Origin: Gymnopus androsaceus JB14
Lineage: Eukaryota > Basidiomycota > Agaricomycetes > Agaricales > Omphalotaceae
DNA length: 64,000 nucleotides
Reading direction: 5' to 3'
Assembly (NCBI GenBank): GCA_009733575.1
Contig: ML769458.1
Span: 62,001 to 126,000 of the forward strand
Notes under the pieces: model-generated
What the model saw: the letters and a program-made list of their open reading frames with translations, nothing else
Databases searched by the model: none
Told to the model about the DNA's origin: nothing
Part shown: piece after piece, positions 23,098 to 34,980 of the stretch
Position numbering within the stretch: position 1 is the stretch's first letter
Layout: each line of letters opens with the position of its first letter
Program-made: the position numbers and the translations under genes

Positions 23098-23277
23098 CAC
23101 CAGCAAAACCTGTATTTTTGCTGGAGATCTCCAGAGATCTCTGGAGCTTGACAGCTGTCAAAAAAAACTGTCAATTTTCTCCAGAGATCTCCAGAGGCCT
23201 CTGGAATAGGGTACCTTGCTCCAGAGATGTCCCAAATGAATGGGGTTTCTCCAGCGAAAATACAGGTTTTGCTGATG
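23098..23277. mobile_element. CATCAG-type element c (CTCCAGAGATCT words), 180 bp
   Basis: The left end CACCAGCAAAACCTGTATTT pairs with the inverted right end ending TTTTGCTGATG at 23277, over roughly 30 bp including CTGGAG. AA lies on both sides (23096-23097 and 23278-23279). The interior is almost entirely CTCCAGAGATCT-like words and their complements plus AGCTGTCAAAAA. It is the shortest complete member of the family. Confidence 0.75.
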
Positions 23278-23719
23278 AATAATTCAGTTAAATCACTCTT
23301 GAACTCTTGAACAGCAGAAGACTCTGGCAATCGCAAAAGAGATTCCATTCGAAAGGTAAAAATACAAGCAATAAGAGCGAATGAACTATCTGAGAACACC
23401 GCGGTAAGCATGTTAGTTTGATATCCTAGGTTTGTCCCAGATGGAGAAAAATCAGAAGACAGTCGGAAGTGAAAACATTGTATACTTATTAGAAATGCCA
23501 TGATCTTTGGGATCAAGAAGCTGAATATTTACAAGAATTTAAAGGCGAAAAATCACAGAGAAGAACAGCACTGGACTATTGAAGAAAAAAATCATAGACC
23601 AGTTAATCATGAAGATGTTACAGAACTTTGAAGTTTGAATACAAGTTGACTTTTGAAAGAACAAAGATCATGAAGACCAATGAAGAGCATATTAATTTTT
23701 CATTTCAAACCAAGGACCC

Positions 23720-26700
23720 CTAAACTCCAAGATGGATGAAGGGCACCCATTTCACAAAATTCATGTCACCAACTTTTTCTCGCAGACTCTTTGTAGCTTC
23801 ATGAAGTGCGTATGCTGCACTTATTTTGTTGTAACTGCCATGATTCCCCAGAAGATTGGCATATAGTTTATCGGCAATGTGAGGAGCTTCCATGTCTCCA
23901 ATGGACCACAATGTTGCTATAACACTTGGATAACCCACTGCAAGCATACCAGCTGCAAGATGAACAGCTTCTTCAGGGAGATCCTCATCTCCTGTAGCTG
24001 TCTGACATGCAGAAAGAACTGCAAGCTGCACATTGTTTAAGGACAAGCTCATCAATGATTTGAGCTTCAGTCTTTGATCATACAGGGCAAATGCACTGTC
24101 AAGTGGATCCTGCATATCTTGGATTCCATGGCAAGCAAAATGGATGAATTCATAGTGGCTCATTTGATGCATAACAGCCTCTGCTGTTGCTGCATCATGA
24201 TTAAGGTGACAAGTATGTTCACTCAAGGCATACCTTTGAATCACCTTTGCCTCTTCAACAGTACCAGGTAGGGGCAACTAGCCCTGGTGTATTAGGTTGT
24301 GAGACAATGAGAACAGAGGGGATCCTATCCTGGTGTTCCTTGAATCTGCGGACAGAGTCCATCAAAGCTCTCAAAGTCGTGGTATATGAGGATACTACAA
24401 AATCAGAAATATTGATGCTTCTCTCCATTGGGCCACCATATATCCCTGCTGCATGAAGTGGGAGAAGGGTAAGTGGACCTGTTGGACACCATGCAATATG
24501 GGGAATGGTATCTTGCGCAGATTCATATAGCTATAATGAAAAGCTATCAGAATATATTTAAAGCAAAGTTATAAAATAATATTACCACATCTTCAATCTT
24601 TGATAAAATTGGCTGTACAACATTCAACCATAAAACTTTCAAAATCATTGCAAAATGGTCATTTTTGCCTCCTGATGCCAGTCCAAGTCGTGTAGCAAGA
24701 TCACCATTGCGGTCAATGCGAACACCCTTGGTATGAAGTGATGTGACCAGTTTTGAGTGCAATTGTTGTGCTTGTTTCAGTGAAAACATTGGGAGAGCAA
24801 CATGGATAATGACCCCAGAAGAGCACATAATGAGCGCATCACATCGAGATTCATCCACATTCACAGTGATCACAGGTCCATATGTAGCTGCAGAAACAAG
24901 CTCTGACAATTTCTTTGGCTTCAAGAAACTGGTAAAACCATCCAAGCCCCTAATTTGGTGAACAAGCTCTTCATACCGGGCGGCTATCTTACGGTGCTTC
25001 TGTGCTTCTTCTTCTATGCTTTCTTGCTTGACTCCTAAGACTATATTTTCAGACTCAATCATGGTAGATGTCCCTGCATGTTGCAGGGCCTGAGCAACAA
25101 TCTCCAAATCCTTTGCAATTTGAGGATGGTTTTGATGGAGATCATCTAACGGTGAACGCAATTGAAGTATCTGTCCCCAGATAATGCTGCGACCTTCATC
25201 CAGCCACTCAACTGCCAGTGGCAGATTTCCTGCAGAAATTGCAGCAGCGGCTGCAGCACCAATGACCCTTCCTATGTAAGGTAGCTCTTCATAGCGACGT
25301 TGGACTGTTTGTCCAAGCCAGACAACCTGAGGAATTAGCTCAAAAAATCTTGTATATGCTTCTACAGCCAATGCTGGAGTCAAACACAGTCTGGACCACC
25401 TTATGGTAGCCTGTAGCCTCTCGTGAGATTTACCAGATGAAAGTAGACTAGCTCTTTGAAAAGCAGATAAAGCAGAATTACGGTCATTTGGATTCTGAGA
25501 ATAGGCAAACTGTGACTGATAAGCATCACCAAGGTTACGCAAGAAGCCAGGTTTATTAGCATGACCATCAGGTGTAAGGTTAACTGCCTGCTTGAGGGTC
25601 ACAGTGGCACTTTCTATGTCATTAAGCTCTCCTAAATAATCAAATCGTGACCGGAAGGCAATGCCAAGGTTGTTGAGGCATGTAAGTTTCCCAGCATGAC
25701 CATCAGGTGTTAGCTCAACTGCCTGCCTCAGAGTCACAATGGCACTCTCTATGTCACCAAGTTCCCTCAGATGGCGAAATCTTGACTCATAAGCAATGCC
25801 AAGGCTACTCAACTGGACAGGTTTATCAGGATGACCATCAGGGGTGAGCTCAACTGCCTGCTTCAGGAACATGATGGCACTCTCTATGTCACTAAGATTT
25901 CCCAGATGGCCAAACCGTGTCTGATAAGCATTCCCAAGACTATTCAGTCGGCGAGGATTATCAGTATGACCATCAGGTGCAAGCTCAACTGCCTGCTTCA
26001 GGGTCTCAATGGCACTTTCTATGTCACTAAGTTCCCCCAGATGGCCGAATCGTAACCGGAAGGCAATACCAAGGTTATTTAGCCAGACGAATTTGCTGGC
26101 ATGACCATCGGGTGTAACTTTAACTGCCTGCTTCAGGATCACAATGGCACTCTCTATGTCATCAAGCTCCCCCAGATGACCAAATCGTGACCAGTAAGCC
26201 TTTCCAAGGTTATTGAGCTGGCTGGATTTCTTGGCATGACCATCAGGAGTGAGTTCCACTGCCTGCTTGAGGGCCACAATGGCACTCTCTATGTCACTAA
26301 GCTCCCCCAGATGGCCAAATCTTGACTCATAAGCATTGCCAAGGTTACTCAACTGACTAGGTTTTTCAGTATGATCACCAGGGATGAGTGCACCTGCCTG
26401 CTTCAGGGCCACAATGGCATTCTCTATGTCACTAATCTCCCCCAGATGGTGAAACCGTGACTTATAGGCATTGCCGAGGTTAATTATCCAATGAGGTTTA
26501 CCAGGATGACCATCAGGTGTGAGTTCAACTGCATTTTTCAGGGTTGCAATGGCATTTTCTATATCACTAAGCCCCCCCAGATGGCGAAATCGTGAGTGGA
26601 AGGAAGCACCTAGATTATTTAGCAGGACAGGCACATCAGTATGACCATCCGGTATGAGTTGAACTGCCTGCATCAGGACCATGATAGCACTCTCTATGTC

Positions 26701-28480
26701 ACAAAGCTTCCCCAGATGGCCAAATCTTGACTCATAAGCAGTGCCAAGGTTACTCAACCGGTTAGGTTTATCAGGATGATCATCAGGTGTGAGTTCAACT
26801 GCCTGCTTCTTGGCCCCAATGGCACTCTCTATGTCACTAATCTCCCCCAGATGGCGAAATCTTGACTCATAAGCATTACCAAGGTTACTCAATAAGCCAG
26901 GTTTTCTAGCATGACCATCAGGTGTGAGTTCAACTCCCAGCTTCTTGGCCACAATGGCATTCTGTATGTCACTAAGCTCCCCCAGATGGTCAAATCTTGA
27001 CTGGAAGGCAGCGCCAAGGTTATTTACCAAGATAGGTTTATCAGCATCACCATCAGGGGTCAGTTCAACTGCCTGTTTCAGGGCCACAATAGCATTTTCT
27101 ATGTCACTAAGCTGCCCAAGACAGCCAAATCGAGACTGGAAGGAAGCACTAAGGTTATTTAGCAGGCCAGGTTTAGCAGCATGACCATCAGGTATGAGTT
27201 TCACTGCCTGACTCAGCACCACAATGGAACTCTCTATATCACTAAGCTCCCCCAAATGGCCAAATCTTGACTCATAAGCATTGCCCAGACTACTTAACTG
27301 GCTCAGTTTATCAGGATGACCATCTGGAGTGAGTTCCACTGCCTGCCTCAGGGCCACAATGGCACTCTCTATGTCACTAATCTCCCTCAGATGGCCAAAT
27401 CGTGACTGGTAAGCACTGCCAAGGCTATTCAAGTGAAGAGCATTATCCGGATGACCATCAGGTGTGAGCTTAACTACTTGCTTCATGGTATCAATGGCAC
27501 TTTCCAAGTCAATAAGCTCTCCTAGATGGTCAAATCGTGACTGGAAGGCAATGCTAAGGCTATTGAGGTAGGTAGGTTTGCCAGTATGACCATCAGGTGT
27601 GAGTTCAACCGCCTGTTTCAGGGCTGCAATGGCACTTTCTATGTCAGTAGGCTCCTCTAGATAACCAAATTGTGCCTGGAAGGCAGCACCAAGGTTATAC
27701 AACAGGACAGGTTTATCAGCTTCACCATTAGGTATGAGCTCAACTGCTTGCTTCAGGGCCACAATGGCACTTTTTATGTCAGCAAGTTCACCCACACAGC
27801 CAAATCTTGACTGATAAGCTTTGGCAAGGTTATTCAACCAGTGAGGTTTATCAGCATGACCATGAGGTGCTAGCTTGACTGCCTGCTTCAAGGTCCCAAT
27901 AGCACTTTCTATGTCGCTAAGCTCCCCCAGACAGCCAAATCGTGACTGATAAGCTTTGGCAAGGTTATTCAACCAGAGAGGTTTATCAGCATGACTATCA
28001 GGGGTGTGTTCAACTGCTGTCTTCCATAGTTGCACCGCATTTTCAAGCTGGGACATTTCTTCTGTCTGTTGAAAAGACTCTGCTAGCTGCAATGCTGAAT
28101 TGTGTAACTCTTCTGTCTGCTCATATCCAATGAGTGATGTAAGTATACAAGTCCCTCCTGTAAATTGGAATATACCTTTATTTCCTTCTCCATTCTCTCC
28201 ATATGGGACATGAGCTCACTGTGGTTCAACTCAGCAACTCCTTCATTGAGCTCCTCTGATGCCAAAGTCGACAAGATCAAAGCTTTCTCAAGCTCCTCTT
28301 GATCTTCTGCATTGAGTGATGTATCACTCATTGTCTGAAATGGAAATTTTAATGGATAGGCATATTTAACAAAGCACAATTCACCAGTGTTTTAAGTTGT
28401 TCCAATGACATGTTGATAGCTTGTTGGAGTTCAGCACACTCATCTTCATCCTGTGTAGAGTGACTAGATACACTCTCCAT
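23720..28480 (-). CDS. UIM-TPR-CHAT protein, possible one-base frameshift
   Basis: A four-exon model fits: 28480-28385, 28334-28176, 28116-24586 and 24530-23720, with introns of 50, 59 and 55 bp. The N-terminus has two ubiquitin-interacting-motif-like segments (DECAELQQAINMSLEQ and EDQEELEKALILST). About 19 TPR-like repeats of 45 residues follow, then a linker and a CHAT peptidase-like domain. CHAT hallmarks are present: HAAGIYGG and SSYTTTLRAL, the His of HFACHG (codon 24128-24130) and the Cys of LSACQTA (codon 24005-24007). TPR-CHAT proteins are caspase/separase-like and are expanded in basidiomycetes; substrates are unknown. One extra base near 24278-24283 breaks the frame between the SQPNTPG and LPLPGTVEE segments, either an assembly error or inactivation. 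Start and first introns are inferred. Confidence 0.82.
25480..28060 (-). repeat. 135-bp coding tandem array encoding ~19 TPR-like units
   Basis: The word encoding RFGHLGELSDIESAI recurs at exactly 135-bp steps across most of the array. Neighbouring units are very similar at nucleotide level, which suggests recent expansion by unequal exchange. The last unit (about 25480-25520) is more divergent. Confidence 0.9.
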
Positions 28481-30847
28481 GACATATGTCATATCAGTAT
28501 CATACATCATTATGCATGAGTTATGCAGTTTACTCACTCCCATTAATCTCCAGCAGAGTATGGGAGTTCAATTCTTATTTGAAATTTCAGTATATTGAGA
28601 GGACCTGGATGTAATGTACTTACCAATGCAATGCAGAATGATCCCAAGTGATCAAAGCTCAATGGCTTCAGTCAACAAAATGTTGCCCTTAGATGCCAAA
28701 GTGGATAGATCACACAGCTGAGAACTTTGAAGATTAATGCCATTATGCATCACTGTAATGAAGACCTACAATCTTTATTCACCATGTTAAATGTAGAGCA
28801 GGCAATAATAAGATTATTGGAAATAAGTCTCAAAGTCTACTCACAAGTGAATTCAATTTCTGACCTGGGTGTGAATACTAGAAGAATACTAGAAGAAAAT
28901 GCGCAAATCGTCCACAAAGGGAGCAGATATTGAAAGGGTTTAAATCAAATTAGAAGTTGAGAAGAGCAATGAGCACGAATAATCAATGCCTATTCATATA
29001 TTCAATGGGAATGAACACACTATGCTCTTAACCAGCTTCAATGAAAAAAAACAAAACAGTGGAGTAATAAGGCAAGCTGCAAGAAGTATTTGTGATGGGC
29101 AGAAGGGACGCTGTCTTTTCGGTATTGGGTCTTTATATATTGATATTGATTTATAGATGGTAAGTACGTAAAAGTGACAGGAACAATGTGACCTCACCAG
29201 AAACCTCAACCCGAGGTCATCGGTTGAACCTAGTCTGATGACCCATGGGTTCTCAAGAGTTGACACTTGACCTTTGTAGGTTCTAGGCCCTTTTAGAAAT
29301 TAGACCACTGTCTGCATGCCCATCAGGGCCTGTGGACTAAATCTGAAGGCAGGGGAGTACTGCACTCTGTAGCTCCCAAGGGCCGAAAGTAGAATCACCT
29401 GAATCTATTGAAGCTGTTCATTTCATTGATAGTAGAGATCCAATCTCCACTCAACGCATGCCACGAGGCGTTCAGGCCGTTTTTTATGTGATACTAACCT
29501 TATAAATCAACATGTGTTTAGAAGACATTCCGGCAAGGGCTCAGAATAGTTTTCATGAGCTGTAATAGGGATAGAGAGCTAAGCGAGGAGAAGGGTAAAA
29601 GATCATGGACTCAAGCAGCAGCCTACCAGAAAGAAAGAAAGATGAGTCACGAAAGCCTAAATGCAGGTCAAAGATTCATTGATGTAAATTTCAGGGAATG
29701 TTCTGTTTAGCAACCTACTGTTGACCGAAAAACCTAGCACCAAGGGAGTCTGTATTTCGGAAAAACAGAATTTTGCACTCGGAGCTCGGACTAACTAACT
29801 ATGTAATCATTCCCACGGCCCATGAGTGGTATATTGTGATACAATATGTCTTCTACCGACCTTTCTTGTGATACTGGAAGACTGCATCTATGAAATGACA
29901 TGTCTACCCTGCCAAACTGTTTAGCACAAATGCTGGCTTGCCATTGACAGCTTCCATCATGCAGATGCTTAGCTTTGACTTTAGCATGTTCAGGTCAAAG
30001 TTTGAGTTCGAAAAACTATTATTTGATGCAAATTTGATGCTATGCTACATAGCAAAGCTTTTAATAACAATGTGTAACTGGCAAGCTCGAGAAATGCTTG
30101 AAATGCAACTGGAGACTGCTAAAACTGGTCATTATCTGGGGTGTTAAAAAAAGAATTTTTGACCTGGTGGCCAGACTAATTAACCTACCCCCGGTCCGGT
30201 ATTCAAAAATACAGACTCCCTTGTGACTGTGATCCAAACCTACATTCATCCTTGCTGTCAAATTCAGGGATCCAAGCTTGCGACTTGATCTTGCAGTCAT
30301 TATGAGTTAATCCATGTCCAGCTGTGGGTAAAAACTTAAAAAGCCAGAACTTGCCCTTGCTCAAGCTCTACATCATCAAATCTGACAGGCTTTACACTCT
30401 GCAGGATCCACTAAAATACGGCCATAATCAGTACCGAGAAACATTTTGTAAATAATATAATATTTTGCATGCTTTTCATATGAAAAAGAACTAGGATTTC
30501 CACCAAAAATGAATGGGGAAAGAAATTCATTCCCTTTCGAAAGCAAAGATCTTTTACAATTGGGAAAGCTAGTGCTTTACTCATGTAAGAAACTCAACTA
30601 TTATGACCTAACAATGCAGTAGCAACAAGACAAAATTTCTTTGTTTCACGTAATTTTCTAGCTATTACGCTGTAGCAACAAAATAAAGCACCATTGGCTT
30701 GTTGTTAGGGCGTAATAGTTAAACTTTTATGTGAGTAAAAGACCATCTTTCCTTAGTGCAAAAGACCTCCACTTTCAAAGGTAAATGAAGTGCTTTTCCC
30801 ATTTATTTTTGAAGGAAAATCTCAGTTCTTTTTCATACAAAAAATTA
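28481..30847. other. intergenic upstream of TPR-CHAT gene
   Basis: About 2.4 kb with short frames only. The CHAT gene promoter and perhaps a non-coding first exon should lie at 28481-28900, but I see no definite core element. Confidence 0.4.
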
Positions 30848-31418
30848 GGGTTTTGAGATACAATTCAATTCAATTTATCTGGCTCAAATCCAATAAATCA
30901 TGAATTGCACCAGTACAAGATTTCTTGAAATTTGGTTAAACTGTGTATCTGTACTGATTGTACTGATACAACCAGTGCAGTACAATACAATTTATGTAGT
31001 TTAAATCAGTTCAGATTCAAATTGGTTTATATCAGTATAAACTGATATGAACTGATCATTTATACACTATTTCAATGGTAGATAAGTAATGTCTTACAGT
31101 AATCATATTATAGGAAGTACTAATAATGCCTACATATTATTAAAAATGCATCTTGATCAAGATTCAAGTAAGAAAAGTACTCTGTGTGTGCTTCTTATAT
31201 AGGTATGATGAAGAGTTTGTACAGGTTCCACTGTGTGTAAATATGTACTGATTTAAACTGATTCTAAGCAGTTTAATGAATTTTTTGACTGTGAATAAAC
31301 TGTGAACCTGTACTGATTTAAATTGTGTATCAGTACAAGCTCTAGTGATACATTTTGCAGTACAATGTAATGCAATTTATGATTTATTTGCAGTTTAATG
31401 ACATGTATCTCCAAACCC
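30848..31418. mobile_element. MITE with TA duplication and CAGTACAA-word interior
   Basis: GGGTTTTGAGATACA at 30848 pairs with the inverted TGTATCTCCAAACCC ending at 31418, with TA on each side (30846-30847 and 31419-31420). The interior is made largely of CTGATTTA, CAGTACAA and TGTACTGA words in both orientations. No coding capacity. Confidence 0.7.
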
Positions 31419-32576
31419 TACAAAAAATCATGTGAATTATTATACCATTTACAAAGTGTTTTTGCGTACTATTTACAGCCCGTATTTTAATGGATCCTGC
31501 AGAGTGTCAGCCCATAGAGAAAAAAAATCAGCCATGACAACTTCCAGCTTGAAGGACATGTTGATGGTATTCCACATGGCATAATGGAAAGCATAATTGG
31601 GATGCACTCAGGGTACTTATTCTATACCATTCCACTGGGGGACAATGGCTGGGAGATTGCCAGAGAGATTGACTAGGTTCTGCAGAAATATTAGTACATA
31701 GTATCAAACAAAGACTTTATTACTTACTTGTGAATTCACAACCAAGCTTTTTGAAGCTCATCCACCAGCTTTCTGCACTGCTCGGCAGTTTTCATATTGG
31801 CCTTGGTGCCATGCAGCTCCAGTCCAATTAATTCATCAGGAAAACCTTTATTGGCAAATTTACCAAAAAATTGCATAAAATCATTGTAATTTACACAGTT
31901 TACATTGAATAGCATAAATAAGTTGAAGTTTAGCAAAAAAAAAAAGATGAAATTATGCAAAATAATGCACTATAGTGCGCATTCTGTAACAATTCTGCCA
32001 TTTTTATTTATTTTTTTGTGATCTTAAAGTTGGCAGTACAAAAGGGAACGTTTGATCTACATGTGAAACACTGAGTCGTTCCCAAGTTCTGCAAGCTACC
32101 AACTGCCACACTCACTGACACCAAGTCAATTATGCAAATTTATGCAAATCTATGCAATATTATGCAGTCTTTGCCTAAATTCTAATTGTACAGATGAACT
32201 GAGTTCTATTATGAAGTATGCAAGGTATATAATTCCACCATCCCATAGACAGGACATGGCCGCCACAGGAGGGAGCTTCAAGGAATGAATAAGGGAGACA
32301 GACTGGGAAGCGGTCGCATGTGTTCCATTAATAACAGATCCGCGGAGGCGTCGGAGCCTGCCCTAAGCTCTCGTCATCACATCACCGTGATCACGTTACT
32401 GTTGAACGTTTGTTGACAGTTCGCTCGTTGATCCTTTCTCCCTTCAACCATCATGTTCCCTCTCTTCCTCTCTTCTCGCCTCCTCTCACTCAAGCCTCAA
32501 ATTTTACCAACAAACACTTTTCAACTTCCAAGCAAGATCCTGTCCAGCCTCAAGCTCCTGGATAGCTCAACAACAT
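31419..32576. other. intergenic, fragmentary coding similarity only
   Basis: A minus-strand piece at 31740-31860 encodes FANKGFPDELIGLELHG. A related word (FANEGFPD) is encoded on the plus strand at 33511-33535, so these may be inverted fragments of one unknown sequence. Nothing else is supported. Confidence 0.35.
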
Positions 32577-33031
32577 GGAGTGCATGTGGGGTGCTGGCGT
32601 TATTGCTGCGGTCACGGTATGTTCTGGAATATCTCTTTCTCTCTCTGCTAGTACTAACTTTTCTTATTGAAGATGGCCGGTAGTTGTCCTTGCTGCGGTC
32701 ACGGTATGTGCTGGAATATCTCTTTCTCTCTGTGCTAGTACTAACTTTTCTTATTGAAGATGGCCGGTCATTGTCCTTGCCCGCTACAGGATGGCAAGTT
32801 AATGATGGTATGTTGCCCGCTGTCCTGTTACATTCTCGAGTCTCAACGTGCCATATGGTAGTGACGGTCCTGACAACGTACGTTCTTTATTTTTGTTTAT
32901 TTTCCATTCTTCTTTTCGATGCCGTTTTAGGACCATTCTGTTACACTCTCAAACCCTGCAATTTGTCCTCTTCAACCCATTCCTCCCTTATCAACTCCTG
33001 CTCTACCTACTGATGGTCCCTAGTCATTTCA
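32577..33031 (+). CDS. putative short multi-exon gene, unrecognised
   Basis: The stretch has good splice signals. GTATGT donors, a textbook TACTAAC branch site and TTGAAG acceptors occur twice, followed by a GTACGT donor (about 32880) and a TTTTAG acceptor (about 32930). The last exon would end in a proline-rich tail stopping near 33021. Exons would be very short, with a Cys-rich word (MAGSCPCCGH). I could not find a single frame joining all exons, so the model is incomplete and no function is proposed. The local duplication at 32604-32777 may have disturbed it. Confidence 0.3.
32604..32777 (+). repeat. 87-bp tandem duplication of an intron-exon unit
   Basis: Units 32604-32690 and 32691-32777 differ at only a few bases. 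Each contains a donor GTATGT, branch site TACTAAC, acceptor TTGAAG and the following ATGGCCGGT exon start. The duplication therefore copied a whole intron plus part of an exon. Confidence 0.85.
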
Positions 33032-33539
33032 AACTGCACCGTAAATTTCAAGCTGTTTGTGATGGTAGATTTTACTATTATACTACTGCCTTGTGACTAC
33101 GTTCATGGTTCTGGCTCTTTGTGTATAGGCTGTTGCTACTACCCCCGGCCCCGCTCATGTATTATTTCACGCTCTTGCCCTCGCTACACCGCATTCCTCC
33201 GTTTTTCAATTCTTTTTGGTGGTACTGTACACTATGTATCAGCTGGCCCCGCTTCTGTTGAAATAAAATATATATGATCAAGTTGTTTTGTGCTAGCATC
33301 GATTTCGGGTGATTTATTCTTTCGATGCTGCTGAATGTAAGCGCATAGCGGCGGCATACCTGGCATAATTTTGAAAGTTAATGCATTTCTTATCAGGGGA
33401 CCTGTCTAATGGGCATAACGGGCATAATTTTGAATAACTTGCATTATATTGCCAAAACATGAAATTTATGCATACTTTATCTACATTTTGATGAGTTTTT
33501 GTATGCATCTAGCATCTTTTGCCAATGAAGGTTTTCCTG

Positions 33540-34980
33540 ATGCTTTCTGTCAATCACCAGCAGCCTTTAATGCATTAAACACTCCCAAAGATATGATACA
33601 GTAGGAAATCACCACATACAACTTGAGATATGTCTTCATGAATGTCGGATGTACCACATCATTATCTGAGTGCACAAGCATATATGCCTCTGGGAACACA
33701 TAACCAGATGGGACACTCTTCAGAGGATGACGGTTATGGTCAAACTGGTTTTACCAACCTTGACCATTGCATCTTTCTATGCTGGAATGGCCTTGGGCAT
33801 TAGCGCAAAGTCCAAGTCAAGGAACTTGTTGCAATCTGTGTGAGCTTGACCAGCTGGAGGTTTGGACTTTGGGTTGTTATTATCTAGAAGAGTATAATTA
33901 GCATGAAATTCAATAATTTATTGTGAAAGAAACTTACATGGTGCATGGTGAGGAGATGAGGTAGATGTGCATTGTGGTCCACTGCCTGTAGAAGCCTTGG
34001 GCAAAGTACAAATGGATGGATACAGTCTTGGAATGGTCTGTTAACTGGAAGTGGGCATGGGTAAGGAGACACTATCAAATATCAATGCTGGATATGCAAT
34101 TCATCAGTATATCAACCATGCTATGGTATTTTTCAAGTGATTGCATGGTTCCAGTAAAGATAGCTGGGTGAACAGGACTAAGTATCATCAAAGGAAGCAA
34201 TTTTCTCTATCAAATGCATTGGCAGAGTAGATACATCATACCAACCACTTGAATGACTCAGATGTCTTCTAACACAGGCAGTCTCTGGTAAACCCAGACT
34301 GGAATTCCACACTGGGCCAAAATGATTAGACAATAATAAGTTCAATGAGAGAAGTATTACACTGACATGGAAGCAGTTTTCAATGATGGCTCAATGGTCA
34401 GTTGTCATTCCCATCATATCCAGAGTCTTGGGAACCTCCCAGGAGCTATGCAGGCCCATAAACTTGGGAGCAATTAATTGCATCCAAGTTGATGTTATAC
34501 AAGCTTGCAGCTTGAGTAGGATCTGCTGAGCAATTTGGAAGAGCATAAACGCCTCAGAGAATGTTGCTGGAGACCTGAGATGAGATATAATGTACCTGAA
34601 ATGATCCTAGTAGTCCTGAATCTTCTTATTGCTTGTGAGAGCTGAAGTATCTGGTGCATCTGTAGGAGCCATTGCTGGTCTGGGAGCACTGATTTGTTTT
34701 CCAAATATGGAGTAAGTATCCAATGGACCTTGTCCTGGAATGGCCTCAAAGGTTGACTTGTTGGGGAGCAGCCAGAAGATGAAGTTGGTGCTGTTACCAG
34801 GGAAGGCAATGCAAGTCAAGTATGCTGTTGACTCATGGAAAAGCTGAGGCATGTATATGGGGTCGTGCTTGCCATAGTGGAAGTCACAACAAAGGTGAAT
34901 GTTGAGATTACCAAGAAGGGGCTCCATCATTGTTTGCATATCTGGACTCATCAAGAAACCCCCAGGGCCAGGTAATTGTG
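33540..34980 (-). pseudogene. decayed coding locus, unknown family
   Basis: Read on the minus strand, two stretches have strong protein character. At 34607-34954: MMSPDMQTMMEPLLGN, FPGNSTNFIFWLLPN. At 33560-33735: VPSGYVFPEAYMLVHSD, HPTFMKTYLKLYVV. Between them, 34390-34600 continues in the same frame as the first piece after one stop. Stops and frame changes separate the rest. I do not recognise the family; a transposase or a host gene are both possible. Confidence 0.45.

Noticed and set aside
22953..23516. 187-codon minus-strand open frame
   Set aside because: It runs straight through the 180-bp inverted-repeat element at 23098-23277 and has no protein motif; an accidental frame.
25480..28060. 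Regular repeat that could be mistaken for a CRISPR or satellite array
   Set aside because: The 135-bp period is an open TPR-encoding frame in a eukaryotic gene.
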